From Fen-1362 sp049516395 (GTDB lineage: Bacteria; Planctomycetota; Phycisphaerae; Sedimentisphaerales; Anaerobacaceae), in the NCBI GenBank assembly GCA_049516395.1, contig JBEKTD010000002.1, forward strand, positions 399,418 to 463,417: a stretch of DNA of 64,000 nucleotides, read 5' to 3'. Of the stretch, positions 55,666 through 64,000 are shown piece by piece; position 1 is the stretch's first letter; the number at the start of each line of letters is the position of its first letter. The notes beneath the pieces were generated by a model. It was not told where the DNA came from, ran no database searches, and saw only the letters and a list, made by a program, of their open reading frames with translations. The position numbers and the translations under genes are program-made.

Positions 55666-55686
55666 ACCTTTTTTCTTTAACTATGA

Positions 55687-57147
55687 TTATTTCACCCTGG
55701 GCATAGCACGTTTATACTTAATAAAATGCAACATAATCCTTGTTACCTCAATAATACCTCTAACGATACTTCTCTCTATTTGAATACCCAGAAGGTACGC
55801 CCGAATCAAACTGAAAGGGTTTTTAGGCAAAAAAATGTGCCGCTTAACTCCTCCATATGCAGTTTCTTTTGCAAAAAGGCGGGCAATGGTAAAAAATCTG
55901 TCCAGAGGAATATCTGTCAGAAGCGGGGCCTTTTTCAGTGGCTCAGGGTTGTTGGGTATATCCATGACGATATGATCAAAATCCTCGACATCAACCCCCT
56001 TCTCTTTTGCATAATTCCAAAATTCTGTACCTGGAAAAGCGGTAGAAATATAGGATAACGGACTCAAAAAAGGAGAGTAGCGATAACTCCGGATAAATTT
56101 TAGCGTTTCAAGCAGCTCATCTTCAGTTTCCCCCGGGCTTCCCAACATGAATGACCCCATGGTCGGAATGTTGTAGCGGTTGGCAAGTTCGATAGCGCGA
56201 CGATTATCCTCTATGGTAGTGGTTCGCCTCTTAAGATATTCAAGCATATCGGGAGAACCGGATTCCATTCCAATTCCGGTTATGACAACATTCATCTCTT
56301 TTAGCATTTTCATGGTAACATCATCAACCATATCTGACCTGACTAAACACATGAATTTTACTTTTTTATTAATTTCTCTCTCGACTATAAACTTATGAAT
56401 TTTCGATAACCGTTTCTTGTCAGCGATAAAGAGATCGTCAAATATATGTATTATCTCAACATTATATTTTCGTATAAGAAGTTCAATTTCTTCAATCACA
56501 CGTTCAGCTGAAAATGCCCTGAATTTTTGCCAGTGAAGTCTGGTCGAACAAAAAACGCAGTTGAACGGGCATCCCCGACTGCTTATCATCGTCAATGAAC
56601 GTCCCTTATGGTATGGAATAATCTGTCTTTTTTGCAGATAAAAATCAAGGTTGGCCAGATCCCTGTCGGGTATTGGAATTTTATCAAGGTCGGTTATTAG
56701 TTCCCGAGGTTCGGTAAAAACAGTCGTGCCTTTCTCATTATAACAAATGCCTTTTACCCATTTCAGATTATCCTTAGAAAAATCCGACAGCTGTATCAGT
56801 TCCAACATGGTCTCTTCGCCCTCGCCGATGACGCCCACATCAAAGGGTTCGGGAAGTTTACGGTATGTGGAGATGTGTACTCCGCCCAAAACCACCGGTA
56901 TGTCTGATTTTGATTTTACAAATTCTGCAAAATGAATCGCATTTTTAATATCTTGTGTAACGGCACCGATACCGACGATGTCGGTGGGCTCAAAGGATTG
57001 ATAGATATCCTGGCAATTTGAATCCAGGAGGCGAATGTTGTGAAAATTACCATATTTCTTTAAATAAGCCGATATGGACATCAGTCCCAGGGGAAGAATT
57101 CCTCGCTCAAAACCTTTACTGACATTTACCAGTGTTAAGCGTTTCAT
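55687..57147 (-). CDS. Radical SAM protein with N-terminal B12-binding-like domain, second copy type
   Basis: 486 residues. It has the same layout as the protein at 44587-46047: a Rossmann-like N-terminal domain (VVLGGVHIS), the Cys193-x3-Cys197-x2-Cys200 cluster motif (RGCPFNCVFC), GMESGSPDMLEYL, and a helical C-terminus. The sequences are only distantly similar, so they are probably not a recent duplication. No DxHxxG motif was seen. Its stop lies 21 bp before the GT4-methyltransferase gene in the reverse map order, so it is likely co-transcribed with it and the flippase. Confidence 0.85.
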   Translation of the reverse strand: MKRLTLVNVSKGFERGILPLGLMSISAYLKKYGNFHNIRLLDSNCQDIYQSFEPTDIVGIGAVTQDIKNAIHFAEFVKSKSDIPVVLGGVHISTYRKLPEPFDVGVIGEGEETMLELIQLSDFSKDNLKWVKGICYNEKGTTVFTEPRELITDLDKIPIPDRDLANLDFYLQKRQIIPYHKGRSLTMISSRGCPFNCVFCSTRLHWQKFRAFSAERVIEEIELLIRKYNVEIIHIFDDLFIADKKRLSKIHKFIVEREINKKVKFMCLVRSDMVDDVTMKMLKEMNVVITGIGMESGSPDMLEYLKRRTTTIEDNRRAIELANRYNIPTMGSFMLGSPGETEDELLETLKFIRSYRYSPFLSPLSYISTAFPGTEFWNYAKEKGVDVEDFDHIVMDIPNNPEPLKKAPLLTDIPLDRFFTIARLFAKETAYGGVKRHIFLPKNPFSLIRAYLLGIQIERSIVRGIIEVTRIMLHFIKYKRAMPRVK

Positions 57148-57156
57148 TAGACCCTC

Positions 57157-58698
57157 TTATGCCCGAGTTTTGGGAATAAACGCTCTTCCGTTTCTTATAA
57201 ATTTGATTTTTGATAACTGCATAAACAGCCACGTCCTTGTTACAGGGGTTATAATTGTCGTTGTTCCGAGTGTTAAGGCCGAAACGATCATCAAATATAA
57301 AAGCATCATAAATTGAGACGTCGGTACGCTAATAAATATTAGACCAATGCCGGCGACAAATATGCATACTGCGAGCGGAAGGCATACATCTTGCAAATAC
57401 CATCGCCACATTTCTTTACGCAATAATCTATGATGCATTACTGGGATCTCAAAGAAAAAAAGTCCCGTATGTAACATTACCCATACGCTGGCTGCGCCTG
57501 TCACACCATAGTGCTTTGTCATATAGATAATTAGCGGAACAAGTATAATCACCGCGATTATATTTTTAAAAACGGATAATCTGGTCCAGCCAAATGCCAG
57601 TTGTAGCGCATAGGGGAGATTCATTACTCCGTTAATGGCCGTGCCGCAAACCAGAATGCTTACCAGGAGATGGGTGTTCTCTGTCGTTGTTGGGTTCTGT
57701 GTCCACAAAAGGAGGAGTTCTTTGGAAAATAAGGCAATAACAATGGCAGCAGGCAGAATCAGAACCGACACAAACTGACAACTTTCGTGATAGAGTCGTT
57801 TCAGTTCATCTTGGTCGTTAATAGAAACTAATTGCGTCAATCTCGGATAAATACTGCTAAATACCGCCGTGAAGAGGCCACCAAGACTCGTCGCTACTGT
57901 CCAGGCAAGGGTGTAATAACCAAACATTTTAAGCGGGAGCATCTTGCTTAATATCACCTTGTCCATTTGGGTAAGAATTACTCCGAGAATGGCAATTCCA
58001 CTCATTCCGGTGGCAAACTTCCAAATCCCATCGAGCAGTTGCTTTTGAAAAACTGCGTTGTTGTCGCCAAACGAGAGTCGGCGCTTAAGAAACATCGCCA
58101 AAAGAAATGCATTTATTATATTGACGACTATTTGCCATAAAAAATAGGCCTGAATTGTTGGAGAAACCAGCCACAAAATCAGGACGGCGCCGGCGCTGCG
58201 CAATGTGCTTATAACAATAGTGATTGCGTTAAGCAGAACCTGCCTTTGTAACCCCATCAGCCCTCCGGAGTAAAATCCGATCGGCATCTGGAGGGCTATT
58301 GCCAATCCCATCATTAAAAGCGCTTGTGCGACGGTTGTGCTGGATAACTGCTCCGCTTTGACCCAGTGATGCGCAATAACCGGCGATAATAACGCTACGG
58401 TAATCCCGGCAAACACAGCGACGCTCCAGTAAATAACTTCCAGCGTCCGGACAAGATTACGCATTTCCTGTTCCCGGTCCTGCAGTGCGGACAGGCGGGC
58501 CATTTCACGATTCAGGGTATTGCTCATACCCAGGTCCAAAATACCTGACATGCTCTGTATCGCGGCAAAAATACCAATCAGCCCCCAGGATTCCATCCCA
58601 AGAAATTTAATATAAAGCGGGATAAAAATCAGTCCAATCAGGGTCTGCCACATATTCCCGGCAAAATTCGCAACCATGTTTTTCTTTATAAGCTTCAT
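57157..58698 (-). CDS. Wzx-type flippase (MATE/MOP superfamily)
   Basis: 513 residues with about 14 membrane segments. The N-terminal KNMVANFAGNMWQTLIGLIF, GIFAAIQSMSGILDLGMSNT and TLNREMARLSALQD pattern is that of polysaccharide translocases, which flip undecaprenyl-linked repeat units to the periplasm. This implies a Wzx/Wzy-dependent or GT-C-dependent pathway; no clear Wzy polymerase was recognised in the window. It is the first gene of the minus-strand glycan run, after a 162-bp gap to the SHMT-like gene. Confidence 0.88.
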   Translation of the reverse strand: MKLIKKNMVANFAGNMWQTLIGLIFIPLYIKFLGMESWGLIGIFAAIQSMSGILDLGMSNTLNREMARLSALQDREQEMRNLVRTLEVIYWSVAVFAGITVALLSPVIAHHWVKAEQLSSTTVAQALLMMGLAIALQMPIGFYSGGLMGLQRQVLLNAITIVISTLRSAGAVLILWLVSPTIQAYFLWQIVVNIINAFLLAMFLKRRLSFGDNNAVFQKQLLDGIWKFATGMSGIAILGVILTQMDKVILSKMLPLKMFGYYTLAWTVATSLGGLFTAVFSSIYPRLTQLVSINDQDELKRLYHESCQFVSVLILPAAIVIALFSKELLLLWTQNPTTTENTHLLVSILVCGTAINGVMNLPYALQLAFGWTRLSVFKNIIAVIILVPLIIYMTKHYGVTGAASVWVMLHTGLFFFEIPVMHHRLLRKEMWRWYLQDVCLPLAVCIFVAGIGLIFISVPTSQFMMLLYLMIVSALTLGTTTIITPVTRTWLFMQLSKIKFIRNGRAFIPKTRA

Positions 58699-58860
58699 CG
58701 ATTATCTGCCATTGGCTTCCGTCGGTTTTTTGGGGACTCCGTCTTCGTAAGACGAGCTCAATTATAAACGAAACATCATGACGGGCTTTGCCCCGAAATA
58801 CGCCTTTATTATAACAACACGGGCCAAATACGCCAGAGCCGTTACAAATACGGAACTGTG

Positions 58861-60219
58861 TCAGCAGATAGGAAATTCTGCGGCAAGCTCTCTCGCCTGT
58901 TTCCTGACGCGGTCTGCGACTGACTGGTCGATTGTCTGGCGGGACGATTTCAAATTACTTAGCACCATATTGACAAGCTCAGCTATTTTGTTGATTTCAG
59001 CTGTGCCCATACCGTTTTTCGTAATTATCGGTGTGCCTAAACGTATCCCGCTCACGCCTTTCGGGTTTTTATCATAAGGCAAAAGCATTTTGTCGACGAC
59101 TATCCCGCATTGTTCGAGGCACTGCTGGGCGGCGAGACCCGTCAGGTTCTGCGATTTGCTGGCAACGTTGATAAGCATCAAATGATTGTCGGTCCCGCCC
59201 GTCAAAACGTCGTATCCTTTCCGCAGCAATATGCCCGCCAGCCGTTTTGCGTTTTCAATGACCCTGACTTGCCTCGTTTTATACTCTTCCGACATGGCCT
59301 CTTTGAAAAATACCGCCTTGGCCGCTATATTGCTGAAATAAGGCGTCCCCTGAACACCGGGGAACGTCGTCTTTTCTATCAACTGCCACAACGGAATTTC
59401 TCCGCTCGCTGTTTTAATCCCGCGGTCGTAATCCTTTCCCGACAAAATCAGCCCGCCCCTCGGCCCGCCGGGCTTATAGGTGCTCGTGGTTGTCAGATGA
59501 GCGGAATCGATTGGTGATGCGTGAACGCCTCCCATCACCAGCGCTGACAAATGCGAAATATCCGCCAGTAATAACGCCCCAACCTCGTCGGCGATTTGCC
59601 TGAACCGGGCAAAGTCAATTGCCCTGGGATAGGCGCTTGCTCCGCATATAATCAGCTTCGGCCCGAATCGTTTCGCCTGCTTTCGTATTTCATCGTAATC
59701 AAGAAGAAACGTGTCCCTGTTAACGTGATAACTTTCAATCTCGAAAAATCTCGCGGTAATCGAATCTATAAAACCGTGCGAATAATGCCCACCGTGGCTT
59801 GTTGCCATACTCAATATTTTATCGCCTGGCTTAAGCAGGGCGGTTATGACAATTTGGTTCGCCGTTGTCCCGGAATGCGGTTGGACGTTCGCGTATTTTG
59901 CGCCGAACGCCTTTTTGGCGCGTTCAATCGCCAGTTTCTCAACCTCATCCATCACACCGCTGCCGCCGTGAAGCCGGGCCTCCGGAAACCCTTCGCAGGT
60001 CTTGTTTTGCAGGATTGACCCAAGCGCGGCAAGCGCGGCCCGCGAGCACTGGTTCTCCGCCGCCAAAAGCTGTATCGTCCCCTGCAATCGCTCGTATTCT
60101 TTTGTTATCAGCTTGTGAACTTCGGGGTCAAACTGTATCAATGCCGCCTGCAGGTTGTTGTGATATGCCTCCGATGAAAGTTTTCCCGTCGCCGCGGGTT
60201 TATCAATCGTCATAGTCAC
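58861..60219 (-). CDS. glyA: Serine hydroxymethyltransferase-family enzyme with altered active site
   Basis: 452 residues. The overall SHMT pattern is clear: NVQPHSGTTANQIV, SHGGHYSHG, Asp220-Ile-Ser-His223 and the PLP Lys249 followed by GGPRGG. Several normally invariant residues differ, however. The ASEN block reads AAEN. RYYGG reads Arg82-Leu-His-Gly-Gly, so both tyrosines are lost. The residue before the PLP lysine is Tyr248 instead of His. In E. coli SHMT these positions contact substrate or assist catalysis. It could be a divergent but active SHMT, or a relative acting on another amino acid or aldehyde. It lies 47 bp after rseP on the same strand. Confidence 0.85.
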   Translation of the reverse strand: MTMTIDKPAATGKLSSEAYHNNLQAALIQFDPEVHKLITKEYERLQGTIQLLAAENQCSRAALAALGSILQNKTCEGFPEARLHGGSGVMDEVEKLAIERAKKAFGAKYANVQPHSGTTANQIVITALLKPGDKILSMATSHGGHYSHGFIDSITARFFEIESYHVNRDTFLLDYDEIRKQAKRFGPKLIICGASAYPRAIDFARFRQIADEVGALLLADISHLSALVMGGVHASPIDSAHLTTTSTYKPGGPRGGLILSGKDYDRGIKTASGEIPLWQLIEKTTFPGVQGTPYFSNIAAKAVFFKEAMSEEYKTRQVRVIENAKRLAGILLRKGYDVLTGGTDNHLMLINVASKSQNLTGLAAQQCLEQCGIVVDKMLLPYDKNPKGVSGIRLGTPIITKNGMGTAEINKIAELVNMVLSNLKSSRQTIDQSVADRVRKQARELAAEFPIC

Positions 60220-60266
60220 TTCCAGAATCCTTTCTGATTTATAAATGAGTCCTTGTATTGTTCTCG

Positions 60267-62456
60267 TCAGCTAAAGAACCCAAAAATAAGTCGCAAAATG
60301 TCGTTGTATGTAACATACACTATAAGCACGATTAGCGTTCCCCACGCCGCATAAGCGATTGCTTCCTGTGTTCGCACGCTTATTGCTGAACCTTTTATTT
60401 TCTCGACCAGCAGAAGCACTGTAAGCCCTCCGTCAAAGGGAGGCACCGGTAGAAAATTCATCACCGCGATTGCTGCGCTTATCAGGCCGAGGAAATATAC
60501 ATAATAGATAAACGGTTGTGCAGCAACGATCTTATAGCTGAATGTCAGGATGCCCACCGGCCCCATGATTTGTTTGGGGCTTACAAGCCCGCCTATCAGC
60601 CGCTGCAATGTAACGTATGTCTGGAGGATGAACGTCTTTGTGCGTTTATATCCCATACCTATCGCGTCGATAGGCCCGTCCGCTTTGTATAGCCGTTCCA
60701 TCTCCACGAATGGCAGCGATTGTTCCGTGAATGCGTACGCTCGGACGACGTCCCATTTCTCGCTCACGTCAATGATGGCGTTACCTGCTTTCTGGGCATC
60801 AAGCCGCCAGTCAATTGTAACATGCTGACCTGAATTACGTTTCAACTGACGTGCAATATCATAAAAATTCTTAACCTCAACACCGTCAATAGCTGTTATC
60901 GTCGCACCCCTTGGTATCGCCGCCGCGTTCGGATGCCGTTCCGTTGCGATTGTCTTGGCGACTACGGGATGTTCGGCGTCAAGCTCGGGTATTATGCCGA
61001 TTACAACACGGTTTGTATCGGTGTCCCATCGTGGAATCACCGATACTGTCAGGCGATTTTCAACGCCATTGGCATCCGTCCTGAGCACTGTTACGGGCAG
61101 CGGCTTGTTTTCATATTGTTTTGTTACTTCCCGCAGCTCAAAAAATGTCGGGTTTTCAACTTCTGCTATCGCCGCTAATATGTCGCCGGATTTTAATCCG
61201 GGTTTAGTGTCTTTCCCGCCGAAAAGCTTAGTCAGCCATTTCTTCAATGACTTTGTTTCTTCAGATACAGCCGCTATCCTCATCCGCGGAATCATCGTGC
61301 AGATATTGGCGAGATTGGCTTCGGATTCACCGACAAAATCCTTCGCAGGAGCAAAATTCAGCGACACCCGGCCCTCAACAATACTATCCTGTCCTGCCGA
61401 ATCGCGTCTCTGTGCCAGAATCGCAATATTCGGCTCGAATGCGTTTTCAATTATCGACTCTATCTCCCAGTTGTTTTTGACTTCTACGCCTGCGACTGCC
61501 TTTACAACGTCGCTAGGCTTCAAACCCGTCGTCGTAAACAAAAGATTGGCGTCTTGCGGCGGCAATTTCGCCAATTTCAGCGTCAATGGTTTTTGTATCC
61601 CGAAACCGCGTAATTGCCCGCTTGGCAGCTGTTCTGCTATTATCGAAATATCATCGATTGTCCCGTCGGCTCGCTGAACCTTTAGTGGTATCGACTCTTT
61701 TTTTCCTGAAAGCACCGCCGCCATCATAATGTCGCTGAAATCCAGCCGGCTGCTGTTGCCGGCGATCTCGACTATCTCATCGCCGGGTTTTATCCCCGCT
61801 TTCTCCGCGGGCGACCCGTGCACTACGTTACCTACTACCGGAGCCATAAGCCCGATACCTATCATAAATACTATCATGAACACAATCACCGCGCTTATCG
61901 CGTTGAATGTAACTCCAGCCGCCAGCACCGCCGCACGGGACAACACCGGCTTATTCGAAAACGACCTCGGGTCGTCGTTTGTCTTCACAGGCCCCACGTC
62001 CTCTTGGCCTAACATCTTGACGAATCCGCCTAAAGGAATCAACCCTACCCGGTATTCGGTCTCGCCGGGCAGAATCTTTTTGCCCACCGTGAAACTTAAA
62101 AGACCTTCCTCGGAATTCTCCCCTTCGCTTTTAAGCAGCTCAGGCAGGATGCGTATCCGCCAGCCGCGGTCTGCCTTCTTTATCCCGAACAAAATCGGCG
62201 GCATACCTATAGAAAACGCCTCGACCTTTATCCCGCACAGTTTTGCGACGACAAAATGCCCAAGCTCATGAATTAAAATGACTGCCCCGAAGCCAAGCAG
62301 CACTAATATTATATTCCTTGAAACGCCGAAATTGCGGATAATAAAAACACAGACCGCAATCACCACCGCAACCAGCAGAATCAGCCGTGAAGCTGTTTGC
62401 GCTGAGTGTTTTGTATTCTCTGTTTTTTGCTCCCTGTCCTCTGGCTTTTCAGACAT
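60267..62456 (-). CDS. rseP: RseP-type intramembrane site-2 metalloprotease, expanded
   Basis: 729 residues, against about 450 in E. coli. Zinc site His63-Glu-x2-His67 in LIHELGHFVV and the second metal motif NFLPVPPFDGG (667-677, Asp675). Between them lie about four PDZ-like stretches (for example GSPAEKAGIKPGDEIVEIAG, GLKSGDILAAIA and RGATITAIDGVEV), whereas E. coli has two. The first 20 or so residues (SEKPEDREQKTENTK) are coded by heptamer array H8. The ATG 62456 has AGAGG seven bases upstream and lies inside the dxr coding end (76-bp overlap). It cleaves anti-sigma factors and signal-peptide remnants in the membrane. Confidence 0.93.
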   Translation of the reverse strand: MSEKPEDREQKTENTKHSAQTASRLILLVAVVIAVCVFIIRNFGVSRNIILVLLGFGAVILIHELGHFVVAKLCGIKVEAFSIGMPPILFGIKKADRGWRIRILPELLKSEGENSEEGLLSFTVGKKILPGETEYRVGLIPLGGFVKMLGQEDVGPVKTNDDPRSFSNKPVLSRAAVLAAGVTFNAISAVIVFMIVFMIGIGLMAPVVGNVVHGSPAEKAGIKPGDEIVEIAGNSSRLDFSDIMMAAVLSGKKESIPLKVQRADGTIDDISIIAEQLPSGQLRGFGIQKPLTLKLAKLPPQDANLLFTTTGLKPSDVVKAVAGVEVKNNWEIESIIENAFEPNIAILAQRRDSAGQDSIVEGRVSLNFAPAKDFVGESEANLANICTMIPRMRIAAVSEETKSLKKWLTKLFGGKDTKPGLKSGDILAAIAEVENPTFFELREVTKQYENKPLPVTVLRTDANGVENRLTVSVIPRWDTDTNRVVIGIIPELDAEHPVVAKTIATERHPNAAAIPRGATITAIDGVEVKNFYDIARQLKRNSGQHVTIDWRLDAQKAGNAIIDVSEKWDVVRAYAFTEQSLPFVEMERLYKADGPIDAIGMGYKRTKTFILQTYVTLQRLIGGLVSPKQIMGPVGILTFSYKIVAAQPFIYYVYFLGLISAAIAVMNFLPVPPFDGGLTVLLLVEKIKGSAISVRTQEAIAYAAWGTLIVLIVYVTYNDILRLIFGFFS

Positions 62457-63616
62457 TCAGTTACCTCTTTCTTTGCCCAGGTATCCGCCTCTAACAATTC
62501 TTCGAGCGACGCGTCAGTTTTTGCGTTGCAGTTGTCCAGGCATTGCCGGACAAGTTCCACGATATTACCAAATTTTATATTACCCGTGAGAAATTGTTCT
62601 ACCGCCGCCTCATTTGCCGCGTTAAATACCGCTGCTGCCGTCCCGCCCTTTTTCGCGGCCTCAAAACCCATCTGAATCGCCGGAAACACCTCCGGGTTTG
62701 GTTTCTCGAACGTCAGTGCCTTTAGCCGGCTAAGGTCGAGCTTCTTCGCCGAACCGGGCAATCGCGTGGGATACGTCAGCGCATATTGAATCGGCAAAGA
62801 CATATCCGGACACCCAAGCTGCGCTATTACTGACCCGTCCACGTACTCCACCATCGAATGGACTATCGACTCAGGATGAACCAGAACTTCTATTTTTTCC
62901 GCCGGCACGTCAAAAAGCCATCTCGCCTCAATTATCTCCAGCGCCTTGTTCATCATCGTCGCCGAATCCACCGTAATCTTCGGCCCCATACGCCAAACTG
63001 GGTGTGCCAAGACTTGCTCAATAGTCGCGTCCGGTATTCCCGCCGGGTTCGCCTTCCTGAATGGCCCCCCGGATGTCGTCAGGATTATCTTGGCTACCTC
63101 ATCGTGTCTGCCCGCCGAAAGCGACTGGAATATCGCCGAATGTTCGCTATCGACAGGCAGCAGTTCCGCGCCGTACTTTTTCGCCTCCGTCGTAATCAGA
63201 TGCCCCGCTATAACTAAGGGCTCTTTATTCGCTATCGCGACCCTTTTGCCTTTGCGTACCGCCGCCAGGACCGCCTGTAAACCCGCTACCCCCACAACAG
63301 CCGCAAGAACCGTATCAACCTGCTCAAGCCCAGCTATTTCAGTCAGTCCTTCCGGGCCTGCGAGGATTTTAACATCCAGACCTTCGACCAGCCGGCGAAA
63401 TTGCTCAACGTAATCAATATCGCTGACCGCAACGTATTTTGGTCTGTATTGCCGCACCTGCTCCGCCAGCAGCTTTATATTGCTGTGTCCGCTAAGAGCA
63501 ACAACCTCAAACCGCGGCGATTTATCTTTGGGCAAATTGTTCAGCCCGTCGATAACCCGCAGGGCCGTCGTTCCTATCGACCCTGTCGAGCCCAATATGG
63601 CTATACGTCTATGCAC
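62381..63616 (-). CDS. dxr: 1-deoxy-D-xylulose 5-phosphate reductoisomerase
   Basis: 411 residues. The NADPH motif GSTGSIGTTAL is at 9-19, with ANKEPLVIAG, the metal/substrate block PVDSEHSAIFQSL and a C-terminal helical domain. It makes 2-C-methyl-D-erythritol 4-phosphate in isoprenoid synthesis, which also supplies undecaprenyl phosphate for the glycan genes. The last 20 or so residues (SQRTGSKKQRIQNTQRKQ) are not typical of the family and come from heptamer array H8. It is likely the first gene of a dxr-rseP-glyA operon, which is a common neighbourhood for dxr and rseP. Confidence 0.96.
   Translation of the reverse strand: MHRRIAILGSTGSIGTTALRVIDGLNNLPKDKSPRFEVVALSGHSNIKLLAEQVRQYRPKYVAVSDIDYVEQFRRLVEGLDVKILAGPEGLTEIAGLEQVDTVLAAVVGVAGLQAVLAAVRKGKRVAIANKEPLVIAGHLITTEAKKYGAELLPVDSEHSAIFQSLSAGRHDEVAKIILTTSGGPFRKANPAGIPDATIEQVLAHPVWRMGPKITVDSATMMNKALEIIEARWLFDVPAEKIEVLVHPESIVHSMVEYVDGSVIAQLGCPDMSLPIQYALTYPTRLPGSAKKLDLSRLKALTFEKPNPEVFPAIQMGFEAAKKGGTAAAVFNAANEAAVEQFLTGNIKFGNIVELVRQCLDNCNAKTDASLEELLEADTWAKKEVTECLKSQRTGSKKQRIQNTQRKQLHG
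62408..62449. repeat. Heptamer array H8 in the dxr/rseP overlap
   Basis: Six 7-bp units of the form gYYctct/gttttgt on the plus strand (related to the gacagaR family of H2). One frame encodes the extra C-terminus of dxr and another the N-terminal extension of rseP, so one array serves both genes in different frames. Confidence 0.82.
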
Positions 63617-64000
63617 AAAAACAGCACCTCAAAACTTGTTCAGCAAATGCAAAAACAGGATACCATTATAACCCCGCCCGTTTAAAAAATCACGTGATTA
63701 GGGCTTCTCAAAACTACAACGGGCGTAATTCTTCTTTGCAGGCAACATTGTAGGGTGGCGCTTTATCTTCCGCATACGCAGCATCCCTTACGGGAGGCGG
63801 ACTGCCCCGCCGAACCAATATAAAGAGCTTTAAAAACAAGTTTCGTAACGTATAATAGCGACCAAAAGAAAAGCGAACTCTTTTCTCGTTTCTTATTATG
63901 ATTTTCATTGGTTTTACAGCCATTGCAATCGGGGTGTGTACCGCTCTCTGGGGATGGGGGGTATTATGTCAACGGCTGGCAAAATATCCTGTTCGAAATT
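63617..64000. other. Right-edge region with promoter-like sequence
   Basis: No complete gene. TTTAAA (63829-63834), 16 bp, TATAAT (63851-63856) on the plus strand is a fair promoter for whatever starts near 63898. A minus-strand frame at 63714-63923 has no family features and is not annotated. Confidence 0.4.
63898..64000 (+). CDS. Possible start of a membrane protein, cut by the window edge
   Basis: An open frame from ATG 63898 encodes MIFIGFTAIAIGVCTALW and further residues to the edge (34 codons). The hydrophobic beginning fits an N-terminal membrane helix. It lies 42 bp after a TATAAT box but has no clear Shine-Dalgarno sequence. Only the sequence beyond the edge can confirm it. Confidence 0.3.
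   Translation, partial: MIFIGFTAIAIGVCTALWGWGVLCQRLAKYPVRN

Noticed and set aside
11383..62449. Heptamer arrays as CRISPR arrays or phage attachment sites
   Set aside because: Units are 7 bp with no unique spacers and no cas genes; there is no integrase or tRNA nearby.
63714..63923. 69-codon minus-strand frame at the right edge
   Set aside because: Basic, low-information sequence with no family match and no ribosome-binding site; it overlaps promoter-like sequence for the opposite strand.

Overview
The window reads as chromosomal DNA of a planctomycete-like bacterium, with a Phycisphaerae-type lineage as the best guess. This is inferred from the mix of an exosortase/TPR/EpsI operon, an oversized signal peptidase I carrying a zinc ribbon, an expanded RseP, a PurS-PurS-PurL fusion and many short degenerate repeats. 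No rRNA, tRNA or CRISPR array was seen. Gene density is high, start codons are mostly ATG with some GTG, and many start codons have a recognisable Shine-Dalgarno sequence.

Layout. (1) 1-10482, minus strand: an exopolysaccharide/exosortase operon transcribed as export lipoprotein, exosortase, EpsI-like protein, giant TPR protein, then a Wzz/BY-kinase cut by the left edge. (2) 10953-30862: mainly housekeeping genes. These are purL, a serine hydrolase with tyrA, accA, a DksA-like protein, dtd, a zinc-ribbon membrane protein, two perfect parS sites with parB (no parA), a secreted coiled-coil protein, lepB, and a translationally coupled chain mutL - binding protein - permease - ATPase (cobalamin/siderophore type) downstream of gpmI. 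(3) 31039-58698: a surface-glycan cluster. The left half (31-44.6 kb) runs on the plus strand with GT2, GT39-like, YfhO-like, FkbM, GT4, deacetylase and asparagine synthase genes. The right half (47.4-58.7 kb) runs on the minus strand, looks richer in A+T, and holds methyltransferases, an SDR, several GT2 genes, a GT4-methyltransferase fusion, a radical SAM protein and a Wzx flippase. It contains a duplicated GT2, one copy of which is a pseudogene, plus gene fragments left at duplication joints. (4) 58861-63616, minus strand: an atypical SHMT, rseP and dxr. The right edge may hold the first codons of a plus-strand membrane protein.

The most unusual feature is a set of eight degenerate tandem arrays whose unit is always 7 bp but whose unit sequence differs from place to place. 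Four lie in or at intergenic gaps as head-to-head (inverted) arrays able to form hairpins. Four lie inside conserved genes (purL twice, mutL, and the dxr/rseP overlap) and add low-complexity peptides with a 7-residue rhythm. A separate 59-bp element with perfect 13-bp inverted ends supplies the N-terminal extension of the ABC ATPase. Together they suggest an active process that seeds short palindromic or heptameric DNA across this genome, including into essential genes.
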